Positions 6,741 to 14,250 of a stretch of 18,755 bases of DNA are shown piece after piece. Position numbers and translations under genes: made by a program. The stretch covers positions 1 through 18,755 of the forward strand of contig JAISSA010000089.1 of the NCBI GenBank assembly GCA_031273365.1. The letters are read 5' to 3'. Position 1 is the first letter of the stretch. Each line of letters begins with the position of its first letter. The notes under the pieces are model-generated. The model saw only the letters and a program-made list of their open reading frames with translations. It searched no databases and was not told where the DNA came from. This stretch comes from Synergistaceae bacterium (lineage in GTDB: Bacteria > Synergistota > Synergistia > Synergistales > Aminobacteriaceae).

Positions 6741-6784
6741 GCTCGGGACTTTCACCCTATAGCGAACGTCCATGCCGGGCGCAC
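6741..6784 (-). mobile_element. Fossil 5' end of a group II intron
   Basis: Read on the minus strand, the sequence begins GTGCGCCCGGCATGG and continues to CTATAGGGTGAAAGTCCC (6761-6744). This is the characteristic start of many bacterial group II introns: the GUGCG 5' splice end followed by the first helix of domain I. The resemblance stops after about 44 nt; no reverse transcriptase gene, domain V or 3' end is present in the window. It starts 5 nt after the T-run of the rpsI terminator, a favoured landing site for terminator-targeting introns. Identification is from memory of intron ends. Confidence 0.65.
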
Positions 6785-6789
6785 CACCT

Positions 6790-6821
6790 AAAAAAGACGG
6801 ACTCTCCTGTGAGAATCCGTC
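6790..6821 (-). terminator. Intrinsic terminator of the rplM-rpsI operon
   Basis: On the minus strand the stem GACGGA-T-TCTC pairs with GAGA-G-TCCGTC around a 4-nt loop (6796-6821, one internal mismatch), followed at once by six T residues (6795-6790). It lies 63 bp after the rpsI stop. Confidence 0.85.
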
Positions 6822-6883
6822 CGGGAATGTAAATTTCAAGTTTTCCTTTTCCAGGTCCTGAGAGGGGCTTATCCCTCCACGGG

Positions 6884-7279
6884 CTAACGCTTCGAGTACT
6901 GCCTCTTGCCTCTCGCGCCCTTTTGTCCAAATTTCTTACGCTCGACCATGCGGGAATCGCGGGTCAGAAGCCCCTCCTTTTTCAAGGCGGGGCGCAGGTC
7001 GGGGTTCAGTTTGATCAGGGCGCGGGCGATGCCCATTTTGGCCGCTCCCGCCTGCCCCGTCAGCCCGCCGCCGGAGGCGCGGACGAAAACGTCCACCTTG
7101 CCCTCGAGGCTTGCGACTTTCAGAGACTGCATAACCTGAGCCTGCCAGACCAGGCGCGGAAAATATTCCTCGACCGTACGCTCGTTGATCCTGACCTCGC
7201 CGCTGCCTGGGCGAACCCTCACGCGGGCGAGGGCGTTCTTGCGTCTGCCGGTTCCCCAGAAATAACTGTTATCCTGCAT
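6884..7279 (-). CDS. rpsI: 30S ribosomal protein S9
   Basis: Small-subunit ribosomal protein uS9, 131 residues, full length. It shows the family N-terminal block WGTGRRKNALARVRV (residues 8-22), SGGGLTGQAGAAKMGIARAL in the middle, and the invariant C terminus RKKFGQKGARGKRQYSKR, whose last Lys-Arg reaches the P-site tRNA in the ribosome. The start ATG 7279-7277 has GGAGG 9 nt upstream. It lies 21 bp behind rplM, the near-universal S9-L13 pairing in bacteria, and ahead of a good terminator. There is nothing unusual in the protein. Confidence 0.98.
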   Translation of the reverse strand: MQDNSYFWGTGRRKNALARVRVRPGSGEVRINERTVEEYFPRLVWQAQVMQSLKVASLEGKVDVFVRASGGGLTGQAGAAKMGIARALIKLNPDLRPALKKEGLLTRDSRMVERKKFGQKGARGKRQYSKR

Positions 7280-7300
7280 CTATCTCGTCCTCCTGAATTT

Positions 7301-7732
7301 TTACAGTTCAATCGCGACAGGCGACTGAGCGGAGTGGGGATGAACGGCGCCCGCGTAGACTTTCAGCTTGCGCCCATACTTAAGGCGCGTCCTGGGAAGC
7401 ATGCCCTTCACGACGTGCTCGAAAAGAAACTCCGGCCTTTTCTGAAGCATCACATCCCACGAAACCGAACGATACCCGCCGCTGTGCCCCGTGTGGTAGT
7501 GATAATGGGACTGCGCGCCCTTTTTGCCCGTCAGACGGACCTTTGCGGCGTTGATGACGACAACGAAGTCGCCCGTGTCCACGTGGGGGGTATAGGTGGG
7601 TTTATTCTTTCCCGTCAATATGCGTGAAATCTGCGCCGCAAGACGACCAATGGGTCTGTCCGCAGCATCGACCACAAACCACTGTCTTTCTACCTTTTCG
7701 GCCTTAGCCAGCCAGGAACCACTACCTGCCAT
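7301..7732 (-). CDS. rplM: 50S ribosomal protein L13
   Basis: Large-subunit protein uL13, 143 residues. The start is ATG 7732-7730, with GGAGG 7 nt upstream; an in-frame ATG 45 bp earlier would add residues unlike L13 and lacks a ribosome site. Family blocks are WFVVDAADRPIGRLAAQISRIL, the GDFVVVINAAKVRLTGKK segment, YHYHTGHSGGYR, and KGMLPRTRLKYGRKLKVYAGAVHPHSAQ near the end. It is the first gene of the rplM-rpsI operon. The 195 bp upstream, before the nicotinate phosphoribosyltransferase stop, must hold its promoter, but no convincing -35/-10 pair was picked out. Confidence 0.98.
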   Translation of the reverse strand: MAGSGSWLAKAEKVERQWFVVDAADRPIGRLAAQISRILTGKNKPTYTPHVDTGDFVVVINAAKVRLTGKKGAQSHYHYHTGHSGGYRSVSWDVMLQKRPEFLFEHVVKGMLPRTRLKYGRKLKVYAGAVHPHSAQSPVAIEL

Positions 7733-7927
7733 TTTGTTGCCTCCTCGAATAAACCTGGGGACAAAAACATAAATCACCGATCCCTATAAACCATCGAGCG
7801 ACCCGAAAAGAACGTGCATTCATACTGTCGGAAACGTGGCAGGGGGCCATCCGAAAATGAACATTCACGCTTAGCGCGTACCAACGATTTATATGCTTCG
7901 ATTTATCCTTTCCCCGACAAACCTTCA

Positions 7928-8956
7928 CTATTGTATACGAATGAGGCGATCGTTAGCAAGTACCCCCGGCAATCTTCCCCGCTTTGCCACGGGACGCCCT
8001 TCGATTTCCTTGATGTCCATGGTCATGTCGATGGGTTCGGCGTGCGCGATGAAGCTGCCTACGCCAAAGATATCCGCTCCCGCCTCCGAAAGCTCCGCAA
8101 TGCGTGCGGGGGTCAGACCTCCCGAGACGACGATGCGGACATGCCGGAAGGACGCCATATCCAGGCGATATCGAACCTCGCGCACGAGATCCGGCGTTAC
8201 GCCGCCCCGTTCCCCGGGGGTATCGAGGCGTATGGCGTCCAGTCGCTTTCCCAGAGCCTCGGCCAGGCGCAGGGTTTCCTCCGCCTCGTCCCGGAAGGTG
8301 TCGACGAGAAAAACACGCCCGACGTCGCCGGGAAGAGCCGCGTCGTAGGCTCTGGCAAGAGAAAGCGTGTCCCCCAGAATCAGCACGGCCGAGTGGGGAA
8401 TCGTACCGGCCGGCGTTTTATCGCACAGTTTCGCTCCAAGAATGGAACTTGCCCCGGCGCAGTGCCCCACCCGAATCGCGACGCTGTCCATCACGGACGC
8501 GACCGCGGGATGGAGGTGACGGGCGCCGAAGGAAAGAATCGGCTTGCCTCCGGCGGCGTCCACGCACTCGCGCGCTGCCGTGGCCCAGCCGCTGGAGCTG
8601 GCAAGGAACCCGAGGATCGCCGTCTCGAAAATGCCGAATTCGCCGTAAGAGCCGCGAATTCGCACCAGCGTTTCCCGCGGAGCGAAACGCTCTCCCTCGG
8701 GAAGGGCCTCGACCACGAGAGGACGATCCTTCAGCAGCTCGAGCACCTCGGAGATGCCCGCGAAAAGGCCGTTTTTTCGGGCAAAAACCTCCGCCGCGAC
8801 CGGAACGTCCAAACGACCCACCGAGTTCAGAACGTCCCGGGTGTTGACAAAGTAGACGTCCGTCGTGGCGCCCGAACGGATTTCATCGTGCGTAGCGCTG
8901 AGGAACCTTGGTCCGTCGACCTTCAGCGCGGTCACATCGCCCAGAGAATTCAACAT
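7928..8956 (-). CDS. Nicotinate phosphoribosyltransferase
   Basis: Cytoplasmic enzyme that joins nicotinate to PRPP to give nicotinate mononucleotide in NAD salvage; 342 residues, the shorter archaeal/Thermoplasma-like form rather than the roughly 400-500-residue PncB. Signatures are the early THDEIRSGATTDVYFVNT block, SFGARHLHPAV near 143, GHCAGASSILGAKL, the VDTFRDEAEETLR segment, RLDTPGERGG and IVVSGGLTPARIAEL, which bind the phosphoribosyl and ring groups in this family. The start ATG 8956-8954 has only a weak GAGAGG far upstream; it is 25 bp after the secG stop, so translation coupling or read-through from secG is likely. The close family also contains quinolinate phosphoribosyltransferase-like proteins, but the His and Gly motifs favour nicotinate. 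Confidence 0.88.
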   Translation of the reverse strand: MLNSLGDVTALKVDGPRFLSATHDEIRSGATTDVYFVNTRDVLNSVGRLDVPVAAEVFARKNGLFAGISEVLELLKDRPLVVEALPEGERFAPRETLVRIRGSYGEFGIFETAILGFLASSSGWATAARECVDAAGGKPILSFGARHLHPAVASVMDSVAIRVGHCAGASSILGAKLCDKTPAGTIPHSAVLILGDTLSLARAYDAALPGDVGRVFLVDTFRDEAEETLRLAEALGKRLDAIRLDTPGERGGVTPDLVREVRYRLDMASFRHVRIVVSGGLTPARIAELSEAGADIFGVGSFIAHAEPIDMTMDIKEIEGRPVAKRGRLPGVLANDRLIRIQ

Positions 8957-8981
8957 GATCGTCCGGGGCCTCTCGCCCGAG

Positions 8982-9203
8982 CTACCTTATGAAGACCAGA
9001 AGCATCGAGGTCAGCATGAAGAACGCCGCAAGGACGACGGTGATCTTTGTCAGGCCCGTAAAGCGCTGCCATTGTCCGGCGTCTGCCTGCGTTCCTCCGC
9101 CGAATGCCCCTCCAAAGCCGCCCTGCTTGCGGTGCTGGAGGAGGACCACCACGATCAGCATGACGCTGAGCACTATATGGACGAGGGACAGAAAAGTTCT
9201 CAT
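8982..9203 (-). CDS. secG: Preprotein translocase subunit SecG
   Basis: Small membrane component of the SecYEG channel, 73 residues. Two membrane segments are visible (residues about 4-22 and 52-71), joined by a cytoplasmic Gly-rich loop, KQGGFGGAFGGGTQADAG, the hallmark of SecG. The start ATG 9203-9201 has AAGGAGG upstream; a longer reading from further upstream would add 37 residues not seen in SecG. The gene is divergent from metK and is followed 25 bp later by the nicotinate phosphoribosyltransferase gene. A likely promoter is the extended -10 at 9259-9267. Confidence 0.95.
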   Translation of the reverse strand: MRTFLSLVHIVLSVMLIVVVLLQHRKQGGFGGAFGGGTQADAGQWQRFTGLTKITVVLAAFFMLTSMLLVFIR

Positions 9204-9258
9204 AACGGAATATTCCTCCTTAAATTTTGCCTGTAAAGCAGATATAAACCAGAAAGTT

Positions 9259-9267
9259 ATTCTACCA
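9259..9267 (-). promoter_or_regulatory. Candidate extended -10 promoter for secG
   Basis: TGGTAGAAT on the minus strand fits an extended -10 element (TGn-TAnAAT) 55 bp upstream of the secG start. No strong -35 box was found 17 bp before it. Confidence 0.4.
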
Positions 9268-9323
9268 CAGAAATAAACACGATACGGAACGTGCGGGCCC
9301 TGAACGCTTAGCAAATTTTGTTC

Positions 9324-9351
9324 TTGACGCCTTGGAATAAGGAGATATAAT
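9324..9351 (+). promoter_or_regulatory. Sigma-70-type promoter of metK
   Basis: TTGACG (9324-9329), a 16-bp spacer and a perfect TATAAT (9346-9351). Transcription should start near 9358, giving a leader of about 230 nt that carries two hairpins and the SAM-I riboswitch. Confidence 0.8.
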
Positions 9352-9362
9352 TGATCCGTTTG

Positions 9363-9394
9363 TGGGGATACCCCAATTGTGTTCTGCAGAACAC
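9363..9394 (+). other. Two leader palindromes upstream of the SAM riboswitch
   Basis: TGGGG-ATA-CCCCA (9363-9375) is followed directly by the perfect 16-bp palindrome GTGTTCTGCAGAACAC (9379-9394). Both lie between the expected transcription start and the aptamer, so they would form hairpins at the 5' end of the mRNA. They are not part of the S-box consensus. Confidence 0.6.
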
Positions 9395-9414
9395 GGCAAC
9401 TTTACAATCAGGTA

Positions 9415-9511
9415 CTCTTATCGAGAGAGGTGGAGGGACTGGCCCGATGAAGCCCGGCAACCTGTAAAATCAGGTGCCAATACCAGCAGCCGCGAGGCTG
9501 GATGATGAGAG
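9415..9511 (+). ncRNA. SAM-I (S-box) riboswitch controlling metK
   Basis: The class I SAM aptamer is recognised by its conserved strings: CTTATCGAGAGAGGTGGAGG at the 5' side, GGCCCGATGAAGCCCGGCAACC, GGTGCCAATACC, and the closing GATGAGAG. The P1 helix is formed by 9415-9422 with 9504-9511 (8 pairs including one G-U). S-adenosylmethionine binding stabilises P1 and lets the terminator at 9537-9566 form, so SAM synthetase is made only when SAM is low. This is the standard arrangement for metK in Gram-positive-type bacteria. Confidence 0.96.
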
Positions 9512-9536
9512 GGAGAGATTTCGATATTTTTAACGG

Positions 9537-9566
9537 CGCTCTTCCCCTGGGGAAGGGCGTTTTTTT
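9537..9566 (+). terminator. Riboswitch-controlled intrinsic terminator
   Basis: The stem CTTCCCC/GGGGAAG, extended by CGC/GCG around one mismatch, is followed by seven T residues (9560-9566) and lies 22 bp before the metK start. The 5' side can pair instead with the purine-rich GAGGGAGAG just after the aptamer, giving the expected antiterminator. Confidence 0.9.
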
Positions 9567-9588
9567 ATAATTTCAGGAGGAGACAGCA

Positions 9589-10794
9589 ATGGCAAAAACG
9601 GAAAAATTTATCTTTTCTTCGGAGTCCGTCACGGAGGGACACCCCGACAAGATCGCGGACCAGATTTCCGACGGCGTCCTCGACGCGATTCTGAGGGATG
9701 ACCCGCTGGGGCGCGTGGCCTGCGAAACGCTCTGCACGACGGGGCTGGTTATGGTCGCGGGAGAAATTACGACCAACACGTATGTGGACATTCCAAAGCT
9801 GGTGCGTGAGATCATCAAGGAAATCGGCTACACCCGCGCCAAATACGGTTTCGACGGCGAGACCTGCGCCGTGATCACCGCGATCGACGAGCAGTCGAGC
9901 GACATCGCTCAGGGCGTCAACGCGGCCCTCGAGGTGCGGGAAAAGGCGATCACCGAGGAAGACGTCGCAAAAACCGGCGCGGGCGACCAGGGAATGATGT
10001 TCGGCTATGCCTGCAACGAAACGGAGGAGTATATGCCGATGCCCATCGCGCTGGCGCACAAGCTCGCCCGCCAGCTGACCAACGTGAGACGCGACGGCAC
10101 GATCACCTACCTCCGCCCGGACGGAAAAACGCAAATCTCCCTTCAATATGAAGGAAACAAGGCCATACGCGCCGACACGATCGTCGTCTCCACCCAGCAC
10201 CATCCCGAGGCGACCCTGAAGGAAATCCGCACCGACATCATCGAGAACGTCATTACCCCCATCATCCCGGGACACCTGATCGACTCGGACACGCGCATCT
10301 TCGTCAACCCCACCGGACGCTTCGTCAAGGGCGGCCCCATGGCGGACACCGGGCTTACGGGACGCAAGATCATCGTGGATACCTACGGCGGATGGGTCCC
10401 CCACGGCGGAGGGGCCTTTTCCGGAAAGGACCCCACCAAGGTCGACCGCAGCGGAGCTTACATGACGCGCTACGCCGCCAAAAACATCGTTGCGGCGGGT
10501 ATCGCGGACCAGTGCCAGATTCAGGTCGCCTACGCCATTGGCGTGGCCGAGCCGGTCTCCCTGAACGTCAACACCTTCGGGACGGGAAAAATTTCCGACG
10601 AGAAGATCATCAGCCTGCTGCGCCAGCATTTCGACTTCCGCCCGGCGGCCATCATTCGCGACCTGGACCTGAGAAAGCCCCAGTATCGCGCGCTAGCCGC
10701 CTACGGCCACATGGGGCGCATCGACCTTAACCCCATTCCGGCCTGGGAAAAGACGGACCGCGCCGAGCTGCTGAGAAAGGAAGCCGGCCTGTAG
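9589..10794 (+). CDS. metK: S-adenosylmethionine synthetase
   Basis: Makes S-adenosylmethionine from methionine and ATP in the cytoplasm; 401 residues, within the usual 385-400 range. The start ATG follows AGGAGGAGACAGCA. Motifs include SSESVTEGHPDKIADQISD (residues 10-28, methionine/ATP binding with Lys21), GAGDQGMMFGYAC near 129-141, and the phosphate-binding loop GGGAFSGKDPTKVDRSGAY near 267-285. It is a single-gene unit under a SAM-I riboswitch, with an intrinsic terminator at 10939-10971 placed before the convergent tmcAL stop. No missing catalytic residue was noticed. Confidence 0.98.
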   Translation: MAKTEKFIFSSESVTEGHPDKIADQISDGVLDAILRDDPLGRVACETLCTTGLVMVAGEITTNTYVDIPKLVREIIKEIGYTRAKYGFDGETCAVITAIDEQSSDIAQGVNAALEVREKAITEEDVAKTGAGDQGMMFGYACNETEEYMPMPIALAHKLARQLTNVRRDGTITYLRPDGKTQISLQYEGNKAIRADTIVVSTQHHPEATLKEIRTDIIENVITPIIPGHLIDSDTRIFVNPTGRFVKGGPMADTGLTGRKIIVDTYGGWVPHGGGAFSGKDPTKVDRSGAYMTRYAAKNIVAAGIADQCQIQVAYAIGVAEPVSLNVNTFGTGKISDEKIISLLRQHFDFRPAAIIRDLDLRKPQYRALAAYGHMGRIDLNPIPAWEKTDRAELLRKEAGL

Positions 10795-10804
10795 CCCAAA
10801 AACA

Positions 10805-10928
10805 GTAAGTAAGTAAGTAAGTAAGTAAGAAAAATAACGGGGTCAGGGGACTCGTCCCCTGCGGGGTTTTTTGTCAAGGGGCGGCGCCCCGTGGTCTTAG
10901 CTTTTAAGTTGTTTAGCTTTTAAGTTGT
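10805..10928. repeat. Intergenic repeat copy C with (GTAA)6 expansion and duplicated right end
   Basis: This stretch between metK and its terminator starts with six GTAA units (10805-10829). It continues with the repeat core CAGGGGA-CTCG-TCCCCTG (10844-10861), CGGGG plus six T residues, and GGGGC-GGC-GCCCC (10878-10890). It ends with two exact tandem copies of TTAGCTTTTAAGTTGT (10897-10912 and 10913-10928). Core and flanks align with copy D at 17783-17884. CCCC-TGC-GGGG followed by T6 (10856-10872) may also terminate metK transcripts. Confidence 0.8.
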
Positions 10929-10938
10929 TGAGGTTTGG

Positions 10939-10971
10939 AACGGGAACCGATGCGGTAGGGTTCCCGTTTTT
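10939..10971 (+). terminator. Intrinsic terminator of metK
   Basis: AACGGGAACC (10939-10948) pairs perfectly with GGTTCCCGTT (10959-10968) around a 10-nt loop, and T residues 10967-10971 follow. It ends 2 bp before the convergent tmcAL stop. On the minus strand there is no U-run, so it mainly serves metK. Confidence 0.8.
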
Positions 10972-10973
10972 GT

Positions 10974-12317
10974 TCATTCGTCCTGCACCGGTCTTTGTCG
11001 TTCCTCGTACTGCAGGTCCGGGGCGGGGAGCAGCAGCTCTCTCAGGCGGGACGCGCGAAACTCCAAATCCGCCGACGCGCGGGCGACGGGGTCCGAGACC
11101 GCTGCGAGACGGGTGATCACGGGAACCGAAGCGTTTTTCCCGCAGCGCCGGAGAAGCGCGCGCCCCCGCTGGTTGTATCCCAGAACCCGAATGTAAGGCG
11201 GACTGCATCGGGACAGCGCCGCGTCCGTCCACCGGTCGAGGCCGACCAGAAGGCGAATCGCCTGGCGCTGAAGACGGCTTCGCGTGTAGCGGGCGCAGAC
11301 GCAGCGGCCGATGAAGTCCTCGTAGGAAGTCGCCCGCGCGCAGTGTCTCAGGAAAAGGTTTTCGAGCCCCTCGTCCATGCCCGCGCAGCGCCGCAGCTCC
11401 TCCCGTGAAGAGCGGTTCAGGATGCCCCGCAGCAGGGTCCAGAGCGTCTCCGTTCCCGAACAGAGCCGTCCGCGTTCCCGTTCGCGCCGCAAAAGCGCGA
11501 GGGAAGCGGCGGGCATGGCCCCGGCCGGCCACGAGTCCGGCCAGGATTCGTTCTCCGCGATCGCCCGACGGATGGCCGTCGCGCTGGCGAGCCTGCCGGG
11601 GGTGAGGTCGTGATAGCCCGCGCCCTCGCGCTGTATGGGCAGAGGGATCAGGTCGAGGTTCTTCCTTCGGATGTGGAGAAGGCAGGCGAGCGCCAGCGTG
11701 TCGTTCGGGGCGAAAGCGGGCGGGACGGCGTCGGGAAATTCCCGCTCCAGCGCGCCGGCGACGGCTTTTGGGTACGCCTGTCCCGAGGCGAGGTTTTTTT
11801 TGAGGTTCACCTTGAAAGACGGGGGTTCCTCCATTAGAATATTCAGGATCATGTCGATGTCGGGCGCGACGCGTTTCAGACCGCGAGCGGTTTCAAGAAC
11901 CCGTAACCGTTCGGGTTCCGTGTGTCCGGCGTCGTTTACGTTTACGTTCACGAAAACCTTTTCCGTGCCGAAGGAGAGGTGCGTCGCCAGCCCCGTCGCC
12001 GAGAGAACGTCGATTGCGCCGCGGACGAACCCGGAGGCCGCGTTGCAGGCGCTGGCAAAGGGCAGTTCCAGAACCAGATCGACCCCGTTCGACAGCGCCA
12101 TGCTGGCGCGCGTCCATTTATCGACCAGGGCCGCCTCGCCCCGCTGGGTAAAGCTGGACGAGAGGACGACGATGACGGGCACCGCGCCAAGCGCGCGCCG
12201 GGCGCGTTCGATATGCAGAGCGTGTCCGTTGTGGAACGGGTTGTATTCCGCGATAATTCCGATGCCGGTTTCCGGTGCGGAGGTTTTTTTTGCGTTTATA
12301 TCGGTATTTGTATTCAT
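10974..12317 (-). CDS. tmcAL: tRNA(Met) cytidine acetate ligase TmcAL (YlbM/DUF795 family)
   Basis: Enzyme of the nucleotidyltransferase fold that activates acetate with ATP and acetylates the wobble cytidine of elongator tRNA(Met). Residues 20-40 show GIIAEYNPFHNGHALHIERAR with the HxGH signature (His29, His32) typical of TmcAL. Next come VVLSSSFTQRGEAALVDKWTRASMALSNGVDLVLELPF and ASGFVRGAIDVLSATGLATHLSFGTE, also family blocks. Length is 447, slightly over the usual 390-420 because of about 17 extra residues before the motif. The start ATG 12317-12315 has no good ribosome site; TATACT lies 7 nt upstream, so a leaderless message is possible. It is divergent from ackA, a product partner in acetate metabolism. 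Confidence 0.92.
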   Translation of the reverse strand: MNTNTDINAKKTSAPETGIGIIAEYNPFHNGHALHIERARRALGAVPVIVVLSSSFTQRGEAALVDKWTRASMALSNGVDLVLELPFASACNAASGFVRGAIDVLSATGLATHLSFGTEKVFVNVNVNDAGHTEPERLRVLETARGLKRVAPDIDMILNILMEEPPSFKVNLKKNLASGQAYPKAVAGALEREFPDAVPPAFAPNDTLALACLLHIRRKNLDLIPLPIQREGAGYHDLTPGRLASATAIRRAIAENESWPDSWPAGAMPAASLALLRRERERGRLCSGTETLWTLLRGILNRSSREELRRCAGMDEGLENLFLRHCARATSYEDFIGRCVCARYTRSRLQRQAIRLLVGLDRWTDAALSRCSPPYIRVLGYNQRGRALLRRCGKNASVPVITRLAAVSDPVARASADLEFRASRLRELLLPAPDLQYEERQRPVQDE

Positions 12318-12392
12318 GGCTTAAGTATACTAAAAGGGGATCGTGGACTTTCTGAAGTTCGTCCCCATTCGAAGGGCAGGTATCTAATAAAT

Positions 12393-13592
12393 ATGAAAAT
12401 TCTGGTCATCAATTGCGGCAGCTCGTCCCTGAAGTATCAGCTTTTCGACATGGAGAAGGAACAGGTGCTGGCGAAGGGTCTGGTGGAGCGCATCGGCATC
12501 GAAGGATCGCGCATAAAACACTCCAAAACGGGTATGGACGCGGTGACGACCGAGACGCCCATACCGAATCACAGGGTGGGGATAAAGCTCGTCCTCGACG
12601 CGCTGCTGGATAAATCCCACGGGGTTCTTTCCTCTCTCGAAGAACTTGCCGCGGTCGGGCACCGCGTCGTCCACGCGGGGGAGAAATTCGCGACGTCCGT
12701 CAAACTGGAACCGAAGGTTCTGGCCGCGCTGAAGGAGTGCATTCCCCTCGCCCCCCTGCACAACCCCGCCAACATCATGGGCATCGACGCCGTGTCCGAG
12801 GTGCTGCCAAGGGTTCCGCAGGTGGGCGTGTTCGACACCGCCTTTCATCAGACGATGCCGCGCAGCGCCTTCATCTACGCCGTGCCCTACGGATATTACG
12901 AGAAATACGGCGTGCGCCGCTACGGGTTTCACGGCACCAGCCACTACTACGTCTCGCATCGCGCGGCCGAGATGCTGGGGCGTCCGATCGAAAAACTGAA
13001 GATCGTCACCTGTCACCTGGGCAACGGCAGTTCCATCACGGCCGTGGACGGCGGAAGGTCGATCGATACCTCCATGGGCTTCACGCCTCTGGCGGGCGTC
13101 GTGATGGGCACCCGCTGCGGGGACATCGATCCGGCGCTGGTTTCCTTTCTCGCGGAAACCGAGAAGCTCTCCATGAAAGAGCTGGATGACCTCCTCAACA
13201 AAAAGAGCGGAATGCTGGGCATCAGCGGCATCAGCAGCGACCTCCGCGACATCGAGGAGGCGGCCGGTCGTGGAGAAGCGCGGTCCAAACTGGCCCTGCA
13301 GGTGCTGACCTGCGGAATCAAAAAATACATCGGGGCCTACGCCGCCGAGATGGGGGGGCTCGACGCCGTCGTCTTCACCGCGGGGGTCGGTGAAAACAGC
13401 GTCCAGGTTCGCGCCATGGCCTGCGAGGGGCTGGAATTCCTTGGAATCGAGATCGACAACGCAAGGAACAGCGTCCGTTCCAAAGAGGCCGTCATCAGCA
13501 CGGACGCGTCGAAGGTCAGGGTTCTGGTCATTCCCACGAACGAGGAGCTGGTCATCGCCCGCGACACCAGACGACTGGTCTCCGAAAACTGA
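12393..13592 (+). CDS. ackA: Acetate kinase
   Basis: Interconverts acetyl phosphate plus ADP with acetate plus ATP, the substrate-level ATP step of many fermenters; cytoplasmic, 399 residues, the normal length. The start ATG 12393 begins MKILVINCGSSSLKYQLFDM, the ASKHA phosphate-binding loop with Asn7. VGHRVVHAGEKF carries the substrate Arg, FDTAFHQTMP the catalytic Asp, GFHGTSHYYVSHRAAEML the active-site His, HLGNGSSITAV the phosphate-2 loop, and FTAGVGENS the metal-binding Glu near the end. The ribosome site is weak (AGG about 13 nt upstream). No phosphotransacetylase gene is adjacent. The next gene starts 24 bp downstream, so ackA, the DUF177 gene and rpmF may share a transcript. Confidence 0.97.
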   Translation: MKILVINCGSSSLKYQLFDMEKEQVLAKGLVERIGIEGSRIKHSKTGMDAVTTETPIPNHRVGIKLVLDALLDKSHGVLSSLEELAAVGHRVVHAGEKFATSVKLEPKVLAALKECIPLAPLHNPANIMGIDAVSEVLPRVPQVGVFDTAFHQTMPRSAFIYAVPYGYYEKYGVRRYGFHGTSHYYVSHRAAEMLGRPIEKLKIVTCHLGNGSSITAVDGGRSIDTSMGFTPLAGVVMGTRCGDIDPALVSFLAETEKLSMKELDDLLNKKSGMLGISGISSDLRDIEEAAGRGEARSKLALQVLTCGIKKYIGAYAAEMGGLDAVVFTAGVGENSVQVRAMACEGLEFLGIEIDNARNSVRSKEAVISTDASKVRVLVIPTNEELVIARDTRRLVSEN

Positions 13593-13616
13593 GATTTCCC
13601 TGCGGAGGCGAGGGCT

Positions 13617-14219
13617 TTGACGACGCAGAAAATGCCCGCGGGGTGGAAATTTATCGTCGAGCTGCCTCCCCGACGCGACCAGGAGGCTATTGTCGAAAAA
13701 AACTGGGAGCTCGACCTCGCCGGGGGCGTGACGTTCGAGGGACAGCGCTTCGATTTCCCCGACGGGCTCGTGGTGGGCGCAGTTGTTCAGTGGCTGGAGG
13801 AATCTCTTTTGTCCGTGCGCCTCTCGCTTCGGAGCACGCTGAAGGGGGAGTGCGCCCGCTGTCTCGCCGACGCCTCGCTTGCAATATCGGACGATTTAAT
13901 GTATCTTTACTGTTCGCGTGGCGTACAGCTGGGAAAGGATACGCGTCTTCAGTCCGATGAGGGATATTTGCCCGTGGAGGTGGACGCGTGGGGGCGGACG
14001 CTGAACCTTGCAGATCAGGTGTGGGAAAGCCTTCTGGTTTTGTTGCCCCTGAAGCTGCTCTGCCGGGAAGATTGCGCCGGCCTCTGTCAGTACTGCGGGG
14101 CAGACCTGAACGAGGGACCCTGTTCCTGCGGTCCGCAGGAGGGAGATTTTCGTTTCGACGTTCTTCGCTCTCTCTCGCTGGACGATGACCCCGGCGGAAA
14201 GACAGACGGAAAGAACTGA
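13617..14219 (+). CDS. DUF177/YceD family protein
   Basis: Protein of 200 residues of the YceD (DUF177) family, which is almost always encoded just before rpmF and is linked to 23S rRNA/large-subunit maturation in some species. The start is TTG 13617, with GGAGG 8 nt upstream; the first ATG (codon 6) is too distant. The conserved GECARCLAD block (Cys79, Cys82) and the C-terminal LLCREDCAGLCQYCGADLNEGPCSC region (Cys149, 153, 157, 160, 169, 171) suggest metal binding. PLKLLCREDCAGLC and the DxR-LSL ending are usual for the family. The gene follows ackA by 24 bp and precedes rpmF by 111 bp. Confidence 0.92.
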   Translation: MTTQKMPAGWKFIVELPPRRDQEAIVEKNWELDLAGGVTFEGQRFDFPDGLVVGAVVQWLEESLLSVRLSLRSTLKGECARCLADASLAISDDLMYLYCSRGVQLGKDTRLQSDEGYLPVEVDAWGRTLNLADQVWESLLVLLPLKLLCREDCAGLCQYCGADLNEGPCSCGPQEGDFRFDVLRSLSLDDDPGGKTDGKN

Positions 14220-14250
14220 CGGAAGGGACGTGTAAACTTCCGGGGATGTG

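Noticed and set aside
7722..7928. Minus-strand 68-codon frame in the rplM upstream region
   Set aside because: It overlaps the L13 ribosome site and start, has no recognised domain, and most likely lies in the promoter/leader region.
9565..10629. Long minus-strand open frame opposite metK
   Set aside because: Antisense to a clear metK and crossing the riboswitch terminator; no family motif or ribosome site.
10805..10928. CRISPR-like array
   Set aside because: The GTAA units and the 16-bp pair are direct tandems without spacers, and no cas genes are present.
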